From assembly GCA_023205875.1 (NCBI GenBank), contig CP060769.1, positions 496,001 to 560,000 of the forward strand: 64,000 nucleotides of DNA, in the 5' to 3' direction. Source of the stretch: Chloropicon primus (taxonomy: Eukaryota > Chlorophyta > Chloropicophyceae > Chloropicales > Chloropicaceae). The position numbers were made by a program, and so were the translations under genes. Positions within the stretch are counted from its first letter, which is position 1, and every line of letters starts with the position of its first letter. This document shows, in pieces, positions 10,112 to 20,018 of the stretch. The notes beneath the pieces are model-generated. The model saw only the letters and a list, made by a program, of their open reading frames with translations, did no database searches and had not been told where the DNA came from.

Positions 10112-11431
10112 TTACACGTTTGAAGCCTCAGCGAAATTACAGTTCCTTGGAGGCACCTTGACACAAAACACCTCGGCCCAGTTCGCCAGGCACCCTCGGT
10201 TGTAAGGGTTCGTGTAGTTCCTGTCGTACGAGTGCCTTATGTTCTCGTACGTTGTCTGGTTCTTGGAAAGTAAATAAATGTGGAAGAAACTCAGACCACC
10301 CACGAACCAGACCCCGATGAACACGTAGATCATGATGAAGAGAGCCCCAGCTTCCTTTCTCAACGCCTCCTGCACGGTGGTGTCCGGCTCGTCGACTCTC
10401 ATCTGTATCAAGAACGCCGAGCACGTGAAGGTATAGATGCAAACAAGGGTGGAGCTGAACACGAATATGAGGTAAAACCTGTAGTTCCTCTTCCCAATCG
10501 TCGTCCCGACCCAAGGACAGTAGTGATCAAACCTCTCGATGCAATCGTTCAAGACCGAGCAGTGGTGCGCACGCGGAGGTTGGTAAAAGTTGCACGTCTC
10601 GTTGTACCTCACGAGCACCATGTGACCGTTCACCTCCACGTTCCTAGTCCTCGAGATGTGATCCGTGTTCCCCACAGGAGCAGGAGCACGAGGTATGATC
10701 CCTGGATCCATACACCCCGAGCAAAACAGCGAACTCATCGAGACGCACGGCAAAAGGAAGCTGATCACCAACAACACCGTCCCTCCCGCATTCCCCTTGA
10801 GCTCCTTATAAAGGGGAAACGCGACGAATGCCACGAACACGGTACAAGGGATGAGTATGAGAAGAAACGTTCCCAATATTCCCCAATAGTACGGCCCGGT
10901 CACGCACCTCCCGCCGCAAAAGAACGTTTCATTCCCTGGCCAAGACTCGTACCGCTTCTCCTTCCTCTTGTCCTCTTGCCCTTGTGTTGTTCCTGATCCC
11001 TCCACCGGTGGACAAGAAACACGAGACGCCAATGTCTTTTCCTCCTCCTCTTGTCTCGTTCTCGTTCCCTCCTCTGTCTCCTCCCTCGGTCCCGGCCGCG
11101 GCGGCATCATCTCCACCTCCGCCCCCCCTCCTCCCCTTCCCTGGCCTCTGCCATTCCCCTTCCCGTGCCCCTCATCCTCCTCGCTCGTGGTCGCCGTCTT
11201 CGTTCCGTTCCGCTTCTCACTCGCCCCTCCTCCTCGTCCTCGTCCTCCTCCTCCTCCTCCTTCGTCGTCGTCATGGTCGTCATGGCGATTGCGATTGCGT
11301 TGTTGTTGTTGTTGGTTGTTGTTGTTGTCGTTCATGAGTGGTTCCTGGACCTCCACGGGTATGGGTTTCATCTCGTGGTGTTCCTCCTGGTCGTCCACCT
11401 CCACCTCCACGGTCCTGTTGCCTTGTGCCAT
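10112..11431 (-). CDS. DHHC-type protein S-acyltransferase with degenerate Cys-rich domain
   Basis: 439 residues. The N-terminal 150 residues are low-complexity (Asn/Gln run, Gly/Arg runs, acidic stretches). Then two membrane helices (about 170-230), the Cys-rich domain (about 275-325), and two more helices, with an NPYNRG motif near the C-terminus. The plant-like layout RPPRxxHC...FDHHCPWVG...RNYRFF is present but altered: QPPRAHHCSVLNDC, then FDHYCPWVG, then TTIGKRNYRFY. So the active tetrad is DHYC, and several zinc-binding cysteines seen in relatives are replaced. DHYC also occurs in active yeast Akr1. The ATG at 11431 was chosen because upstream the frame runs into a minisatellite. Expected in Golgi, vacuolar or plasma membrane. 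Confidence 0.85.
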   Translation of the reverse strand: MAQGNRTVEVEVDDQEEHHEMKPIPVEVQEPLMNDNNNNQQQQQRNRNRHDDHDDDEGGGGGGRGRGGGASEKRNGTKTATTSEEDEGHGKGNGRGQGRGGGGAEVEMMPPRPGPREETEEGTRTRQEEEEKTLASRVSCPPVEGSGTTQGQEDKRKEKRYESWPGNETFFCGGRCVTGPYYWGILGTFLLILIPCTVFVAFVAFPLYKELKGNAGGTVLLVISFLLPCVSMSSLFCSGCMDPGIIPRAPAPVGNTDHISRTRNVEVNGHMVLVRYNETCNFYQPPRAHHCSVLNDCIERFDHYCPWVGTTIGKRNYRFYLIFVFSSTLVCIYTFTCSAFLIQMRVDEPDTTVQEALRKEAGALFIMIYVFIGVWFVGGLSFFHIYLLSKNQTTYENIRHSYDRNYTNPYNRGCLANWAEVFCVKVPPRNCNFAEASNV

Positions 11432-12271
11432 CGATGGATCGCTCACGGGTGTGCGCGATGCTCCTGGCCGAAAGCGGCGTGCCGTGCGTTCAAACCCAAC
11501 CCAGCAAACCAGGAGCGAACGGAGTGGGGCGGCACAACACACACGCAGGGGGACGAGGACGACGAGGAGGAGGAGGGCGAGGAGGAGGGGAGCGATACAC
11601 AAACACACACACACACACAGGAGGACGAGGACGAGGAGGAGGAGGGCGAGGAGGAGGGGAGCGATACACAAACACACACACACACAGGAGGACGAGGACG
11701 AGGAGGAGGAGGAGGGCGAGGAGGAGGGGAGCGATACACAAACACACACACACACACAGGAGGACGAGGACGAGGAGGAGGAGGAGGGCGAGGAGGAGGG
11801 GAGCGATACACAAACACACACACACACACAGGAGGACGAGGAGGACGAGGAGGAGGAGGGCGAGGAGGAGGGGAGCGATACACAAACACACACACACACA
11901 CACACACAGGAGGACGAGGAGGACGAGGAGGAGGAGGGCGAGGAGGAGGGGAGCGATACACAAACACACACACACACAGGAGGACGAGGAGGACGAGGAG
12001 GGGCATACACACACACAGGAGGACGAGGAGGACGAGGAGGGGCATACACACACACAGGAGGGAGGGAGGGAGGAAGACCTCTGGGAGTAGGGGGTAGGGG
12101 TCGGTGTGACACACACGACGCTCTCTGTGCACATACAGACAAGACAAGACCAAAGGTGACAACGGAGGGGAAGAAGCGTTTGGCTTTCGCTTTGAGCTGC
12201 TTGGTCTGTGGAGGGAGGAGGGAGAAGGGTGCGCGAAGGAGGAACAAGCAGCAGGAACACCAGGAGCAGAC
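11432..12271. promoter_or_regulatory. Divergent promoter region filled by a minisatellite
   Basis: Shared upstream region of the DHHC gene (minus) and the 7TM gene (plus). About 535 of its 840 bases are the tandem repeat listed separately; unique sequence remains at 11432-11540 and 12076-12271. No classical TATA box was seen. Confidence 0.5.
11541..12075. repeat. Compound minisatellite, six units of about 70-78 bases plus short units
   Basis: Each long unit has a purine-rich block (GGACGAGGACGAGGAGG...), the marker GAGCGATACACA, and a (CA)n run of variable length. The marker recurs near 11590, 11660, 11730, 11800, 11872 and 11951. Two or three shorter units without the marker follow at about 11980-12075. 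Length variation between units comes mainly from the CA run. All three forward frames stay open through it, which creates long but meaningless open frames. Confidence 0.95.
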
Positions 12272-13639
12272 ATGGTTTGGTTGGGGGACCACCAGGACGT
12301 GGAAGGAGGAGCGAGCGTGTCGGGCCAAGGGATGGGGACCACGAGGGTGAGGAGGCTGGCGGATGCTGTGGTGGGGACCGATGGATCGGGATGGTTGGGT
12401 GGCGTCTTGGGGGCAAACGGGACGACTGTGGGGGGAGGATCCGGTTTGCTTCAGGGAGACGCGCCCTTCCCGGACAACGGGAACGTGGTGACCCCGACCT
12501 GCGTCTCGTTCGTGGATCCTCAGGGCACTGTCGGCGCAAAAGTATTGTTTAACCTCGCGTACGGGCTGCCCACCTTGGCCTTCCTTGTGTTCCTCACCAT
12601 GAGGCTCAAGCCTGCGCTGAGGAGACTCCAGCGGTCACAGTCGCAAATCATGAGAACGTGGGTATAGCCGTCGTTTCTGAGGGCGTGTGCAGTTGTTTGG
12701 GATCGCTCGATTCGATGATTGAGGACCAAGGCGATGCCGAGCCAAGGAAACTGACACAAGCGACCATTGATCTCTGTCTCTCTGCCTTCTTCCTCCGCTT
12801 TGCAGGTACTACTCGTTTTTGTGGGTCGTTTGCGGCCTCAACTTGTTTCGGTGCATCTTTCAGATCGCAGAGTCCACCAACGGTAGCACAGAGAGGGACA
12901 TCAAGTCGTGGAGCTTTGTCTGGCTGGTTACTACGGCTGGAATGACCGTAATGGAGGTGTCCGTGGTGACCTTCTTGTCACAAGGATACATCGCCACAGG
13001 CAAGGAGGCCCTCATACGAACGCTGGGCATATCGGGTGCTGTGGCCTTTTTGGACTCCATCGTCAAGGTGCGTTCCCTTTGAACAGCCCCCATTCGCGCG
13101 ACGACGCCACAACACGCTTGCTGACACGCCACCCGCACGTCCTCCTGCTGCCATTGTCTCAGATGATTTTGATCTTTGGATGCGGCACTTCCTTGTTCAT
13201 CGTCAAGGAGCCCAACGGGGATGACAGCACGTCCGACCCCTTGGGCTGGCTGCAATTGGACATGTCATGGGTCAAGTGGGGTTTCTGGACCGCTCACCAC
13301 ATTCTTTACTGCATGGTGTACGGCTTCATCCTGGTTCTGCCGCACACAGCGCTCAGGGACTACCTGCCGGCTCGGCCGTCGTTCTACAGGTACGTTGCCC
13401 TTCTTTGCGCCAACAATTTCGGGCTCGTGGTGGGAAGCATGATGATCGGGTCCAAGGATGTCTCGGGGTACTGTGTCTATGGGGTATTCGCTTACCTCTA
13501 CAGCGTGTGCTACCCGCCTCTGCTGTACATGACGTTTCTGAGCGAGTTCTTCGTGGACGACGATCTGGAGCTGGAGCACCAGTACTACTCTGAGATGAGA
13601 GAAGCTGGCTATTTCGATGACATCGACTTCCAGCAGTGA
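12272..13639 (+). CDS. Seven-transmembrane protein, TPRA1/CAND2-like candidate GPCR
   Basis: About 374 residues from three exons: 12272-12657, 12806-13067 and 13163-13639. Introns are 148 bases (donor GTGGGT) and 95 bases (donor GTGCGT). The first joint must be at 12657/12806 so that ...MRT continues as YYSFLWVVCGLN. A glycine-rich N-terminal segment precedes seven hydrophobic helices. The C-terminal half (FWTAHHILYCMVYGFILVLP, then RPSFYRYVALLCANN, then YPPLLYMTFLSEFF) matches the TPRA1 family, which includes the plant candidate G-protein-coupled receptors. The C-terminal tail is acidic (DDDLELEHQYYSEM). Ligand and coupling unknown. Confidence 0.82.
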
Positions 13640-13817
13640 AGAAACCAAGGAGGGGGGGGCACCGCCTGCCCTTTGCCTCGCTTGTAAAGAAGTTTGTACA
13701 GTAAGTATAGCTCTTTTTTTAATATATTGATACTTTTATCTGCAGACCCCAGCGACCTCGAAAGAGATAGTGATGGTGCCAACCCAATGCGATGCCATGC
13801 CACACGTGCGACCTGCC

Positions 13818-14042
13818 TCAACTCTTCTCCTTGTCCTTCCTAATCTTTTCCCAAAGCTCCTCGTTGGAGGGCGGCCTGGGACCCTCCGGTGGGTACACAA
13901 CATAAGTCCTGTTCTTGATCACCTTGTTGAGCATGTCTGGGTTGTACGCCACCATCACAGTGAGGCAGACAGGAACAGCGAGATACAAACCAAACTTGAA
14001 CGCTTCCAGTGCAGCACCTCCATTCCTCAAGGACCGATTCAT
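13818..14042 (-). CDS. PET100: PET100-like cytochrome c oxidase assembly factor
   Basis: 74 residues from the ATG at 14042. A single membrane helix near the N-terminus (FKFGLYLAVPVCLTVMVAY) is followed by a conserved proline step (YVVYPPEGPRPP) and a charged helix ending KIRKDKEKS. Size and order match mitochondrial inner-membrane PET100 proteins, which help assemble complex IV (family pattern: helix with a YL.FPV core, then WPPE/YPPE). The frame is open upstream to another ATG at 14087 through a run of aspartates encoded by a GAT repeat. That extension looks non-conserved, and an AG just before the chosen ATG leaves room for a 5' intron. Confidence 0.72.
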   Translation of the reverse strand: MNRSLRNGGAALEAFKFGLYLAVPVCLTVMVAYNPDMLNKVIKNRTYVVYPPEGPRPPSNEELWEKIRKDKEKS

Positions 14043-14569
14043 CTCCCAAACCTCCTGCCCATCATCATCATCATCATCATCATGCAACGTGCATCACCAT
14101 GGAAGAGTCAGTTCAGGTCAAGCCAGCGTCACGAGAGTCGTCAGTGGGGTCTCCGGAAAGAGCGGAGGGGGGGGGGGGTCATTTCATTGCTTTCCCTGTG
14201 AACTCTTCCTCCTCTCCCTCACCTCGCTCTCCTCTCGTGTTGTCCTTACCCCTGTCCCTGTCCACTCACCTCTACCTCTTCTCACGCGCTACTCCTCTTC
14301 TCCTCTGTCGAAACGAAACAGATAACGTTGCAGGTGGCTGGACGAGGTGAGTGAGGGAGGCGAGGGCGAGGGCGAAAGGAGGGGCGAGAGCGACCGGGAG
14401 GGAGGGAGTTTGGGTCTCGGGGTGGAGGACCTTCTCGCGCTCTTTCTGGAGACCTCTCTCTTGACTCCGTTGACGTTGTGATGAGGATGGAACGGACTGA
14501 CTCCTCTGTTTCATTCCCAGTGGCTTGGCGTGAGTGGAGGAGAGAAGGGAAGAGGGACGAGAGGGAGGG
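14043..14569. other. Divergent intergenic region
   Basis: Between PET100 (minus) and AKR2 (plus). Includes an ATC trinucleotide run at about 14062-14083 and Ser/Pro-coding low complexity. No supportable gene. Confidence 0.45.
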
Positions 14570-15469
14570 ATGAAGGAAGCGAGAGGGCTTGGTGGTTTGG
14601 TGGCGGGGGCAGCGACGAGGATGGTGCCGATGACACGCGGGAGGTGTCGGCCGAGGCCGAGGAGGCTGCGTGCTGCTGGTGGGGAGAGTGGAGGAGGACC
14701 AAACCCGGGCAGTGAGGAGGAGGCCAAGCTGAAGGCCGAGTACGAGGAGAAGATGAAGGATCCCGCGGTGAAGGCTCAGATGGAGGGCATGCAGAAGATG
14801 ATGCAGAACCCGGAGATCCAAAAGCAGATGCAGGAACAGATGAAGCAGTTCGAGTCGCCGGAGTTCAAGAGCAAGATAGAGAAGTTGAAGGACGACCCTG
14901 AGCTCAAAGAGATGTTTGAGGAGATGAAAACTGGCGGCATGGGCGCTCTCATGAAGTTTTGGAACGACCCGAAGATGCTCCAGAAGTTTTCTGAGAAGAT
15001 GGGGGCCAGTGGACCCCGCCCCCCGACCGCCGGAGCGCAGAGTCCTGCCCAGGCGGAGATGCCCGCGGCAGATAACCTCCTTGACGCGGCCAAGTATGGG
15101 GACCTGGAGGCAACCGAGGACTACATCGCGATCGGCCGGGACGTGAACGAGGGAGATGGCGAGTCACGCACTCCCCTTCACTTTGCCTCCGGCGCAGGAC
15201 ACGTCGAAATCTGCAAGCTTCTCCTCGAGGAGGGCGCCAACGTTGACGCCACGGACTCCAAGCAGAACACGCCTTTGCACTACGCCGCAGGATACGGCCG
15301 GGCTGAAATCGTCGCGCTCCTGGTGGAGAGCGGCAGCAAGGTTGGCCTGCAGAACGGAAACGGGAAGAAGGCCAGCGACCTGGCAAAGCTGAACCCAGAT
15401 AACCCCATACTGAAGGACGAGGAACTCCTGGCTTCCCTTACCCCGTCGTCGCCCTTCGTGGACCAGTGA
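14570..15469 (+). CDS. AKR2: AKR2-like ankyrin protein, chloroplast outer-envelope targeting factor
   Basis: 299 residues. After a basic, poorly conserved N-terminus it has an STI1-like helical region (about 60-145) with repeated DP motifs (MKDPAVKAQMEGMQKMM; GALMKFWNDPKMLQKF). A C-terminal ankyrin block (about 165-265) follows, with RTPLHFASGAGHVEICKLLL and NTPLHYAAGYGRAEIVALLV. This is the layout of plant AKR2A/B, cytosolic chaperones that bind nascent chloroplast outer-envelope proteins and dock them at the envelope. The sequence KTGGMGALMKFWNDP aligns with the plant protein. The first in-frame ATG is at 14570; an upstream exon cannot be excluded because the first 60 residues are unlike the family. 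Confidence 0.85.
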   Translation: MKEARGLGGLVAGAATRMVPMTRGRCRPRPRRLRAAGGESGGGPNPGSEEEAKLKAEYEEKMKDPAVKAQMEGMQKMMQNPEIQKQMQEQMKQFESPEFKSKIEKLKDDPELKEMFEEMKTGGMGALMKFWNDPKMLQKFSEKMGASGPRPPTAGAQSPAQAEMPAADNLLDAAKYGDLEATEDYIAIGRDVNEGDGESRTPLHFASGAGHVEICKLLLEEGANVDATDSKQNTPLHYAAGYGRAEIVALLVESGSKVGLQNGNGKKASDLAKLNPDNPILKDEELLASLTPSSPFVDQ

Positions 15470-15671
15470 GGAGGAGGAGCCGGGGAGCAGGGAAAGGGTT
15501 TTTGCCTTTTTGTAATATATAAATATATGAAAAATCCAAAACTGATGTCCTGCTGCGGTTGCGGTCCGCGACCCAGCTTTAGGAGAAAATAGCTTAGTCG
15601 AGTCTTGTTCGTCGTCGAATCAATGAATGATGAATGCGTAGCAGAAGAGAGTCAGGAGTGCCGTGACGCCC

Positions 15672-17057
15672 TTAAGAGTAGTATTCGTTCAGCTTGATGT
15701 CAGTGAATTCACCAAAGTTGATTCCTGGCGTGAATCCCTTGGTTTCCACCTCCCCTGTTCCTGACTTATCCTCCGCCGCCTCGAGCACGAGATCCCACTT
15801 TGGCTGCATGAAGACCGCAAAGGTGTTTCTGGCAACCCCAAGGGCGGCCTCTCCCTCCGCGCCCACAACGCAGTGGGGCGTTGCCTTGAGAACACCGTTG
15901 GACATCACTTCACTCGATTCCCCGACCTGATACGCGATGCAGTCCTTGGTGTAGGTCACCCTCACGGTCTCCCCCTTCCTCGACTTCACGTACAAGCCGC
16001 ACTTTTGGGGGTCGGGGTTGTCCACCTGGTTGCCCTTGCAGTCCGTGAACATGGCGCTGGTGAGGCCCGTCAGGGAGCCGTGGTCGAGGTGCCAGCCGCA
16101 CCAGTCGCCCATCTTCTCGTCGCTGGTCTCGGTCTTGACCTCGGACGGCGGGAAGTAGTGCAAGAGCCTGGCCTTGCAAGCAAAAGAGTCCCCGATAGCT
16201 CCCTCGATGCTGCTCAGGCCCAAGTCCGCGTCCTTGGCGAGCCCGAGCTCCTTCCTCGTGAGCTCGTCGCAGGCCGTAGCGAGAAGCTTGCCGTGCTTCA
16301 CAATGAGAGCTCCCATGTTCATCAACGCGGGCTTGAGCTCCGGGATGGAGTCGTGCGGCCACACGTTTGGGCGCGTGTAGGAGGGGTACTTCTCGAGCTC
16401 CTCCTCCGTCACCTCGTGCGCATCGTGGATCGGGTTGGCGTAGAAGGAACCCTTGAAAGTGTCCGGGACGCCGCCCTCCAGGGTCTCCTTGCCGTGGGAC
16501 CACCCAATAGAGTAAGAGCTGGCCTCGTCCTCCAAGTCGCCCAACTGCTGCTTCGGGAGATCGGCCAAGGTATCCGCCAAAGGAAGCAGAGCCTCCCTCG
16601 CCTCCGCAAGACCCTCCACGCCCCTCACCGCGATGATTCCCAGGCCGTCCCTTCCCAGGGACTCCCTGATCTTCTCCAACGTCTTGGCGTTCCTCTCGGC
16701 CTGTTCCCCGCTCGCGTCCTCGCAACAGAGCGCCTCCAAGTCTCCCACCTCAATCACCTGCGCCTTCACCGTCGGGAACATCGTCGAGGACACCCCGCTG
16801 CTTGACGAAGACGAAGACGAAGACGAAGAGGAGGAGGAGGAGATCCCCATCCCCAAACACCTCACGCCTTCCTCTCTCTTGCTCTTCAGCACAGACAGAC
16901 TCCTTCTTGGTTGCAGGGCAAGCGGAACAGGAACAGGAACAGGAACAGGAACGGGAACGCGTCCTCGTCGCGCGACGTTCGATCGCACGTTACGACAGTG
17001 GTAACCGCCGAGAGTCGCTCCCGCGCCGCCAAGTTTCGTGACGCACCGTCCCTCCAT
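15672..17057 (-). CDS. 2-oxoglutarate/Fe(II)-dependent oxygenase, probably organelle-targeted
   Basis: 461 residues. The N-terminal 110 residues are Arg/Val/Ser-rich (a PV repeat and a poly-Ser tract) and suggest a transit peptide. The catalytic double-stranded helix has the iron ligands H and D in WCGWHLDHGSLTG (about residues 318-328), a distal His in LKATPHCVVG (about 395) and RNTFAVFMQPKWD in the place of the 2OG-binding Arg strand. It resembles the isopenicillin-N-synthase-like oxygenases of plants and algae whose substrate is unknown. The ATG at 17057 is chosen; the frame is open farther upstream but becomes promoter-like. Tail-to-tail with AKR2, head-to-head with the lysyl-tRNA synthetase. 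Confidence 0.8.
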   Translation of the reverse strand: MEGRCVTKLGGAGATLGGYHCRNVRSNVARRGRVPVPVPVPVPVPLALQPRRSLSVLKSKREEGVRCLGMGISSSSSSSSSSSSSSSGVSSTMFPTVKAQVIEVGDLEALCCEDASGEQAERNAKTLEKIRESLGRDGLGIIAVRGVEGLAEAREALLPLADTLADLPKQQLGDLEDEASSYSIGWSHGKETLEGGVPDTFKGSFYANPIHDAHEVTEEELEKYPSYTRPNVWPHDSIPELKPALMNMGALIVKHGKLLATACDELTRKELGLAKDADLGLSSIEGAIGDSFACKARLLHYFPPSEVKTETSDEKMGDWCGWHLDHGSLTGLTSAMFTDCKGNQVDNPDPQKCGLYVKSRKGETVRVTYTKDCIAYQVGESSEVMSNGVLKATPHCVVGAEGEAALGVARNTFAVFMQPKWDLVLEAAEDKSGTGEVETKGFTPGINFGEFTDIKLNEYYS

Positions 17058-17714
17058 TGCCCAACGAATGCTTCGCTTCGATAGAATAGAATAGAGTGAA
17101 TGAGTCTTGCGCTTCTTACGCTTCTTTCTTTGCCGTTCCTGGACCAAATCGTACGAGCGAGAGATCCACGGAATGAATAAAAAAAAATCTACCGATCTGC
17201 TTCCACCTCGTTCGCCTCCCTTCCCTTCCCCGCGGCGCCAAACAGCTCCAAAGTTCACCCGATCGACGACGACCGCCGCTCGTCCCTCTCTTGGACTCTT
17301 TAGGTTTTGGACTTCAGATTTCAACTTTGAAAAATGAAAATCTTATCGGCTCGGCTTTCCTCGCTGGAAGCAGGTGGAAGAAGCGCTGCGTTGGAGGGAG
17401 GATACCGGGCGAGGGGAACGTGACAAGGGCGAGGGGATTGAACCATCGGAACCTTCGTGTGGAAACCTTTCCATACGTGTGCGCATTGTCCCACTTTGCT
17501 TCCTTGGGTCTCCTCTTGGGACGAGGAAGGTCCTCGCCGAGGTGTGAAGGGGCTCTCTCTCTCTCCCTTTGCCTGTCTGTTGTGAAAGCATCGCGTGGAT
17601 TGCGGAGGAGAACGCCACACGAACAGACGCTTCATCTCGCGGCCTTTCCATCGACGGGTCGGTCGAAGGGTTTGGCGCGGAGAAGGAGACGTGAACGACG
17701 AGCGAGTGGCTTGG
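17058..17714. other. Divergent intergenic region
   Basis: Between the 2OG oxygenase and lysyl-tRNA synthetase genes. Contains a poly-A stretch near 17180 and CT runs near 17553. No gene recognised; presumably holds both promoters. Confidence 0.45.
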
Positions 17715-20018
17715 ATGATGAAGGCCATGGCGTCGCGCCTGACGAGGGAGCTCCAGGTCAAGGCGCGGAGAGCGGGAGGAGCCACGAGGACGATGAGGAG
17801 GAGAGGTCACAGGAGCCAAGGCGGTGCGGTGGCGTCGATCTGCGCCGCGGCGAGTGGGAGGGAACCGCACCTTGGGGCTCTGCGGTGGTCCTCCTCGGCG
17901 GCGACGACGAGGACAACGAGGGCGCTCTGGTGCAGCGCCTGCGTGGCGGTCAGGTCGAGGCTCGGGAGATTGGACGCCGGGGGTTTGGGCAGGCGATTGG
18001 TCACGCGGGGAGCGGCGACGACGTCCGGGGGGACTGGGGCGGACGAGGCTCTGGTGGCGGAAGCTCGCGAGGAGGTCTCGAGACAGGGCCTCGTGGTGAA
18101 AGAGGCGAAGGAGAGGGCAAAGGCCTTGGGGGAGAACCCGAACTCCTACGCCAAGGACGAGATCGCCAAGCTTCTCGAGCTGAAGGCCAAGCTGGACGCT
18201 CTGACGGGGGAGGGCAAGGCCGCCGAGGAGGGGAAAGGCGGCGGAAGCGGGAAAGTGGTCAGCAAGGGCAAGAAGCAGAAGAAGAAGAAGCAAGAGGGTG
18301 ACGGTGGGACGCCAGGCAGCACTTCCTCGCTCGAGGAGCTCAGGAAGGTTCGAATCGAGAAGGCGGCTGCTCTTCGGGAGATTGCGAGGGACACCCAAAG
18401 CCCTCTCAGCAGCAGTGGGTTCATGCCCTTTGCCTACGGCTTTAGCAGGACGGACTACTGCAAGGAGCTGCAGGAGAGGCACTCCGAGCTGGGGCCTGGG
18501 GAGGAGGAGGAGAGCAGCGCCCGGGTCGCGGTGTGCGGCAGGGTTACGAACAAGCGCGTCTTTGGAAAGCTCGCATTCGTCACGATTGAGGACGTCACGG
18601 GAACGATCCAGCTGCAGGTGTCCAAGGGGAACTTGCCCTCGAAGGAAGAGCAAGGTAAGGGCGAAGCTGCGAGCTCCGGCGACCCCGTTGGCTCGCTCGC
18701 ATTCGCGGACATGAAGAAGCTTCTGGACTTAGGTGATATAGTCGGGGGTTGCGGGACGCTCAGGAAGACGGACAAGGGGGAGCTCAGTGTGAACTGCTCG
18801 AACTTTGTGGTCCTTACCAAGGCCCTTGTTCCTCTTCCCGACAAGTACCACGGCCTGAAAGACCAAGAGATGCGTTACAGGAGGAGAGAGGTGGACCTGC
18901 TTGCGAGTGGCCACATGGGCCTCGCCAGGAGGGCGCTCCTCGCCAGGGCACGGGTGATGAGGGCAATGAGAGAGCACCTCCATGACAGGAGCTACACGGA
19001 GGTGGAGACGCCGGTCTTACACAAGCAGGCAGGTGGTGCAGATGCCAGGCCCTTTATGACCCACCACAATGCCCTGGATAAGGGGCTTACCTTGAGAATA
19101 GCCACGGAACTCCACCTCAAGAGGCTTGTGGTTGGAGGTTTGGAGCGCGTGTATGAGATCGGAAAGGTCTTTAGGAACGAGGGGATTTCCACTCGGCACA
19201 ACCCCGAGTTCACCTCCATAGAGGTGTACCAGGCTTACGCGGACTACCACGATATGATGAGCCTCACCGAGGAGCTCATCCAAGAATCGGCGAGGCAGGT
19301 GCTGAGGATGGACGACATTTCAGAAGAAGAAGTCGATCAGAAGCTCGGCAGCATGGAGTACCAGGGCCAGAGGCTTAACTTGAGGGACCGCTTTCGGAGG
19401 GTTTCCATGACCGAGAGTGTCCTCGAAAAAACCGGGGTTGATCCTTTCGAGGTCTGGAGCGATTCCCATGGGGGAGAGTCTGTCGTGCAGGCCTTGAGAG
19501 ATGCAGGGAAAGTGAAGGTGACCGACTCAGATGCGGTGGAAATCCAGGCCGCCTGTGCGTCGAGCGCCGGTCACGCCCTTGGATCTCTGTTTGAGCTCTA
19601 CGTGGAGGAGGACTTGATTCAGCCCACCTTTGTGACGGACCTCCCCCTTGCCCTCAGCCCGCTTGCCAAGCCACATAGAATCCACCCGGAGAAGTACGCC
19701 GAGCGATTCGAGCTCTTTGTGTGCGGAAGAGAACTGGCGAACGCTTTCAGTGAGCTTACAGACCCTGTGGACCAACGCCAAAGGTTCGAGAGCCAGGTTG
19801 CATCCCACATGGCAAAGCGATCGGCCCTCAAGGAGATGGACTCTGAGGACTTGGAAGACTTGGACTACGAGATAGAGATTGACGAGGAATTCGTGTCCGC
19901 GCTGGAATACGGAATGCCCCCCACTGCTGGCATGGGCCTTGGCGTGGATCGATTGATCATGTTGCTCGTCGATGCCCCTTCTATCAGGGACGTCATTGGC
20001 TTCCCCCTCTTGAAGTAA
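17715..20018 (+). CDS. KARS: Lysyl-tRNA synthetase, class II, bacterial/organellar type with WHEP domain
   Basis: 767 residues from the ATG at 17715 (a second ATG at 17727 has better context). The first 105 residues are Arg/Ala/Ser-rich and look like an organelle presequence. Residues about 110-165 form a WHEP-like helix-turn-helix (LVAEAREEVSRQGLVVKEAK...LLELKAKLDALTG), then a Lys-rich linker (KGKKQKKKKQ). The anticodon-binding OB fold (about 265-360) and class II core follow, with motif 2 FRNEGISTRHNPEFTSIE (about 485) and motif 3 GMGLGVDRLIML (about 738). The core (FMTHHNALDKGLTLRIATEL) is of bacterial type. It charges tRNA-Lys, probably in plastid and/or mitochondrion. Confidence 0.93.
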   Translation: MMKAMASRLTRELQVKARRAGGATRTMRRRGHRSQGGAVASICAAASGREPHLGALRWSSSAATTRTTRALWCSACVAVRSRLGRLDAGGLGRRLVTRGAATTSGGTGADEALVAEAREEVSRQGLVVKEAKERAKALGENPNSYAKDEIAKLLELKAKLDALTGEGKAAEEGKGGGSGKVVSKGKKQKKKKQEGDGGTPGSTSSLEELRKVRIEKAAALREIARDTQSPLSSSGFMPFAYGFSRTDYCKELQERHSELGPGEEEESSARVAVCGRVTNKRVFGKLAFVTIEDVTGTIQLQVSKGNLPSKEEQGKGEAASSGDPVGSLAFADMKKLLDLGDIVGGCGTLRKTDKGELSVNCSNFVVLTKALVPLPDKYHGLKDQEMRYRRREVDLLASGHMGLARRALLARARVMRAMREHLHDRSYTEVETPVLHKQAGGADARPFMTHHNALDKGLTLRIATELHLKRLVVGGLERVYEIGKVFRNEGISTRHNPEFTSIEVYQAYADYHDMMSLTEELIQESARQVLRMDDISEEEVDQKLGSMEYQGQRLNLRDRFRRVSMTESVLEKTGVDPFEVWSDSHGGESVVQALRDAGKVKVTDSDAVEIQAACASSAGHALGSLFELYVEEDLIQPTFVTDLPLALSPLAKPHRIHPEKYAERFELFVCGRELANAFSELTDPVDQRQRFESQVASHMAKRSALKEMDSEDLEDLDYEIEIDEEFVSALEYGMPPTAGMGLGVDRLIMLLVDAPSIRDVIGFPLLK

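Noticed and set aside
10968-12539. Several frames of 250-460 codons on both strands across 11.0-12.5 kb
   Set aside because: The minisatellite lacks stop codons in most frames, so length here means nothing; the translations are THTHTH, GGRGGR, EDEEEE or CVCVCV runs.
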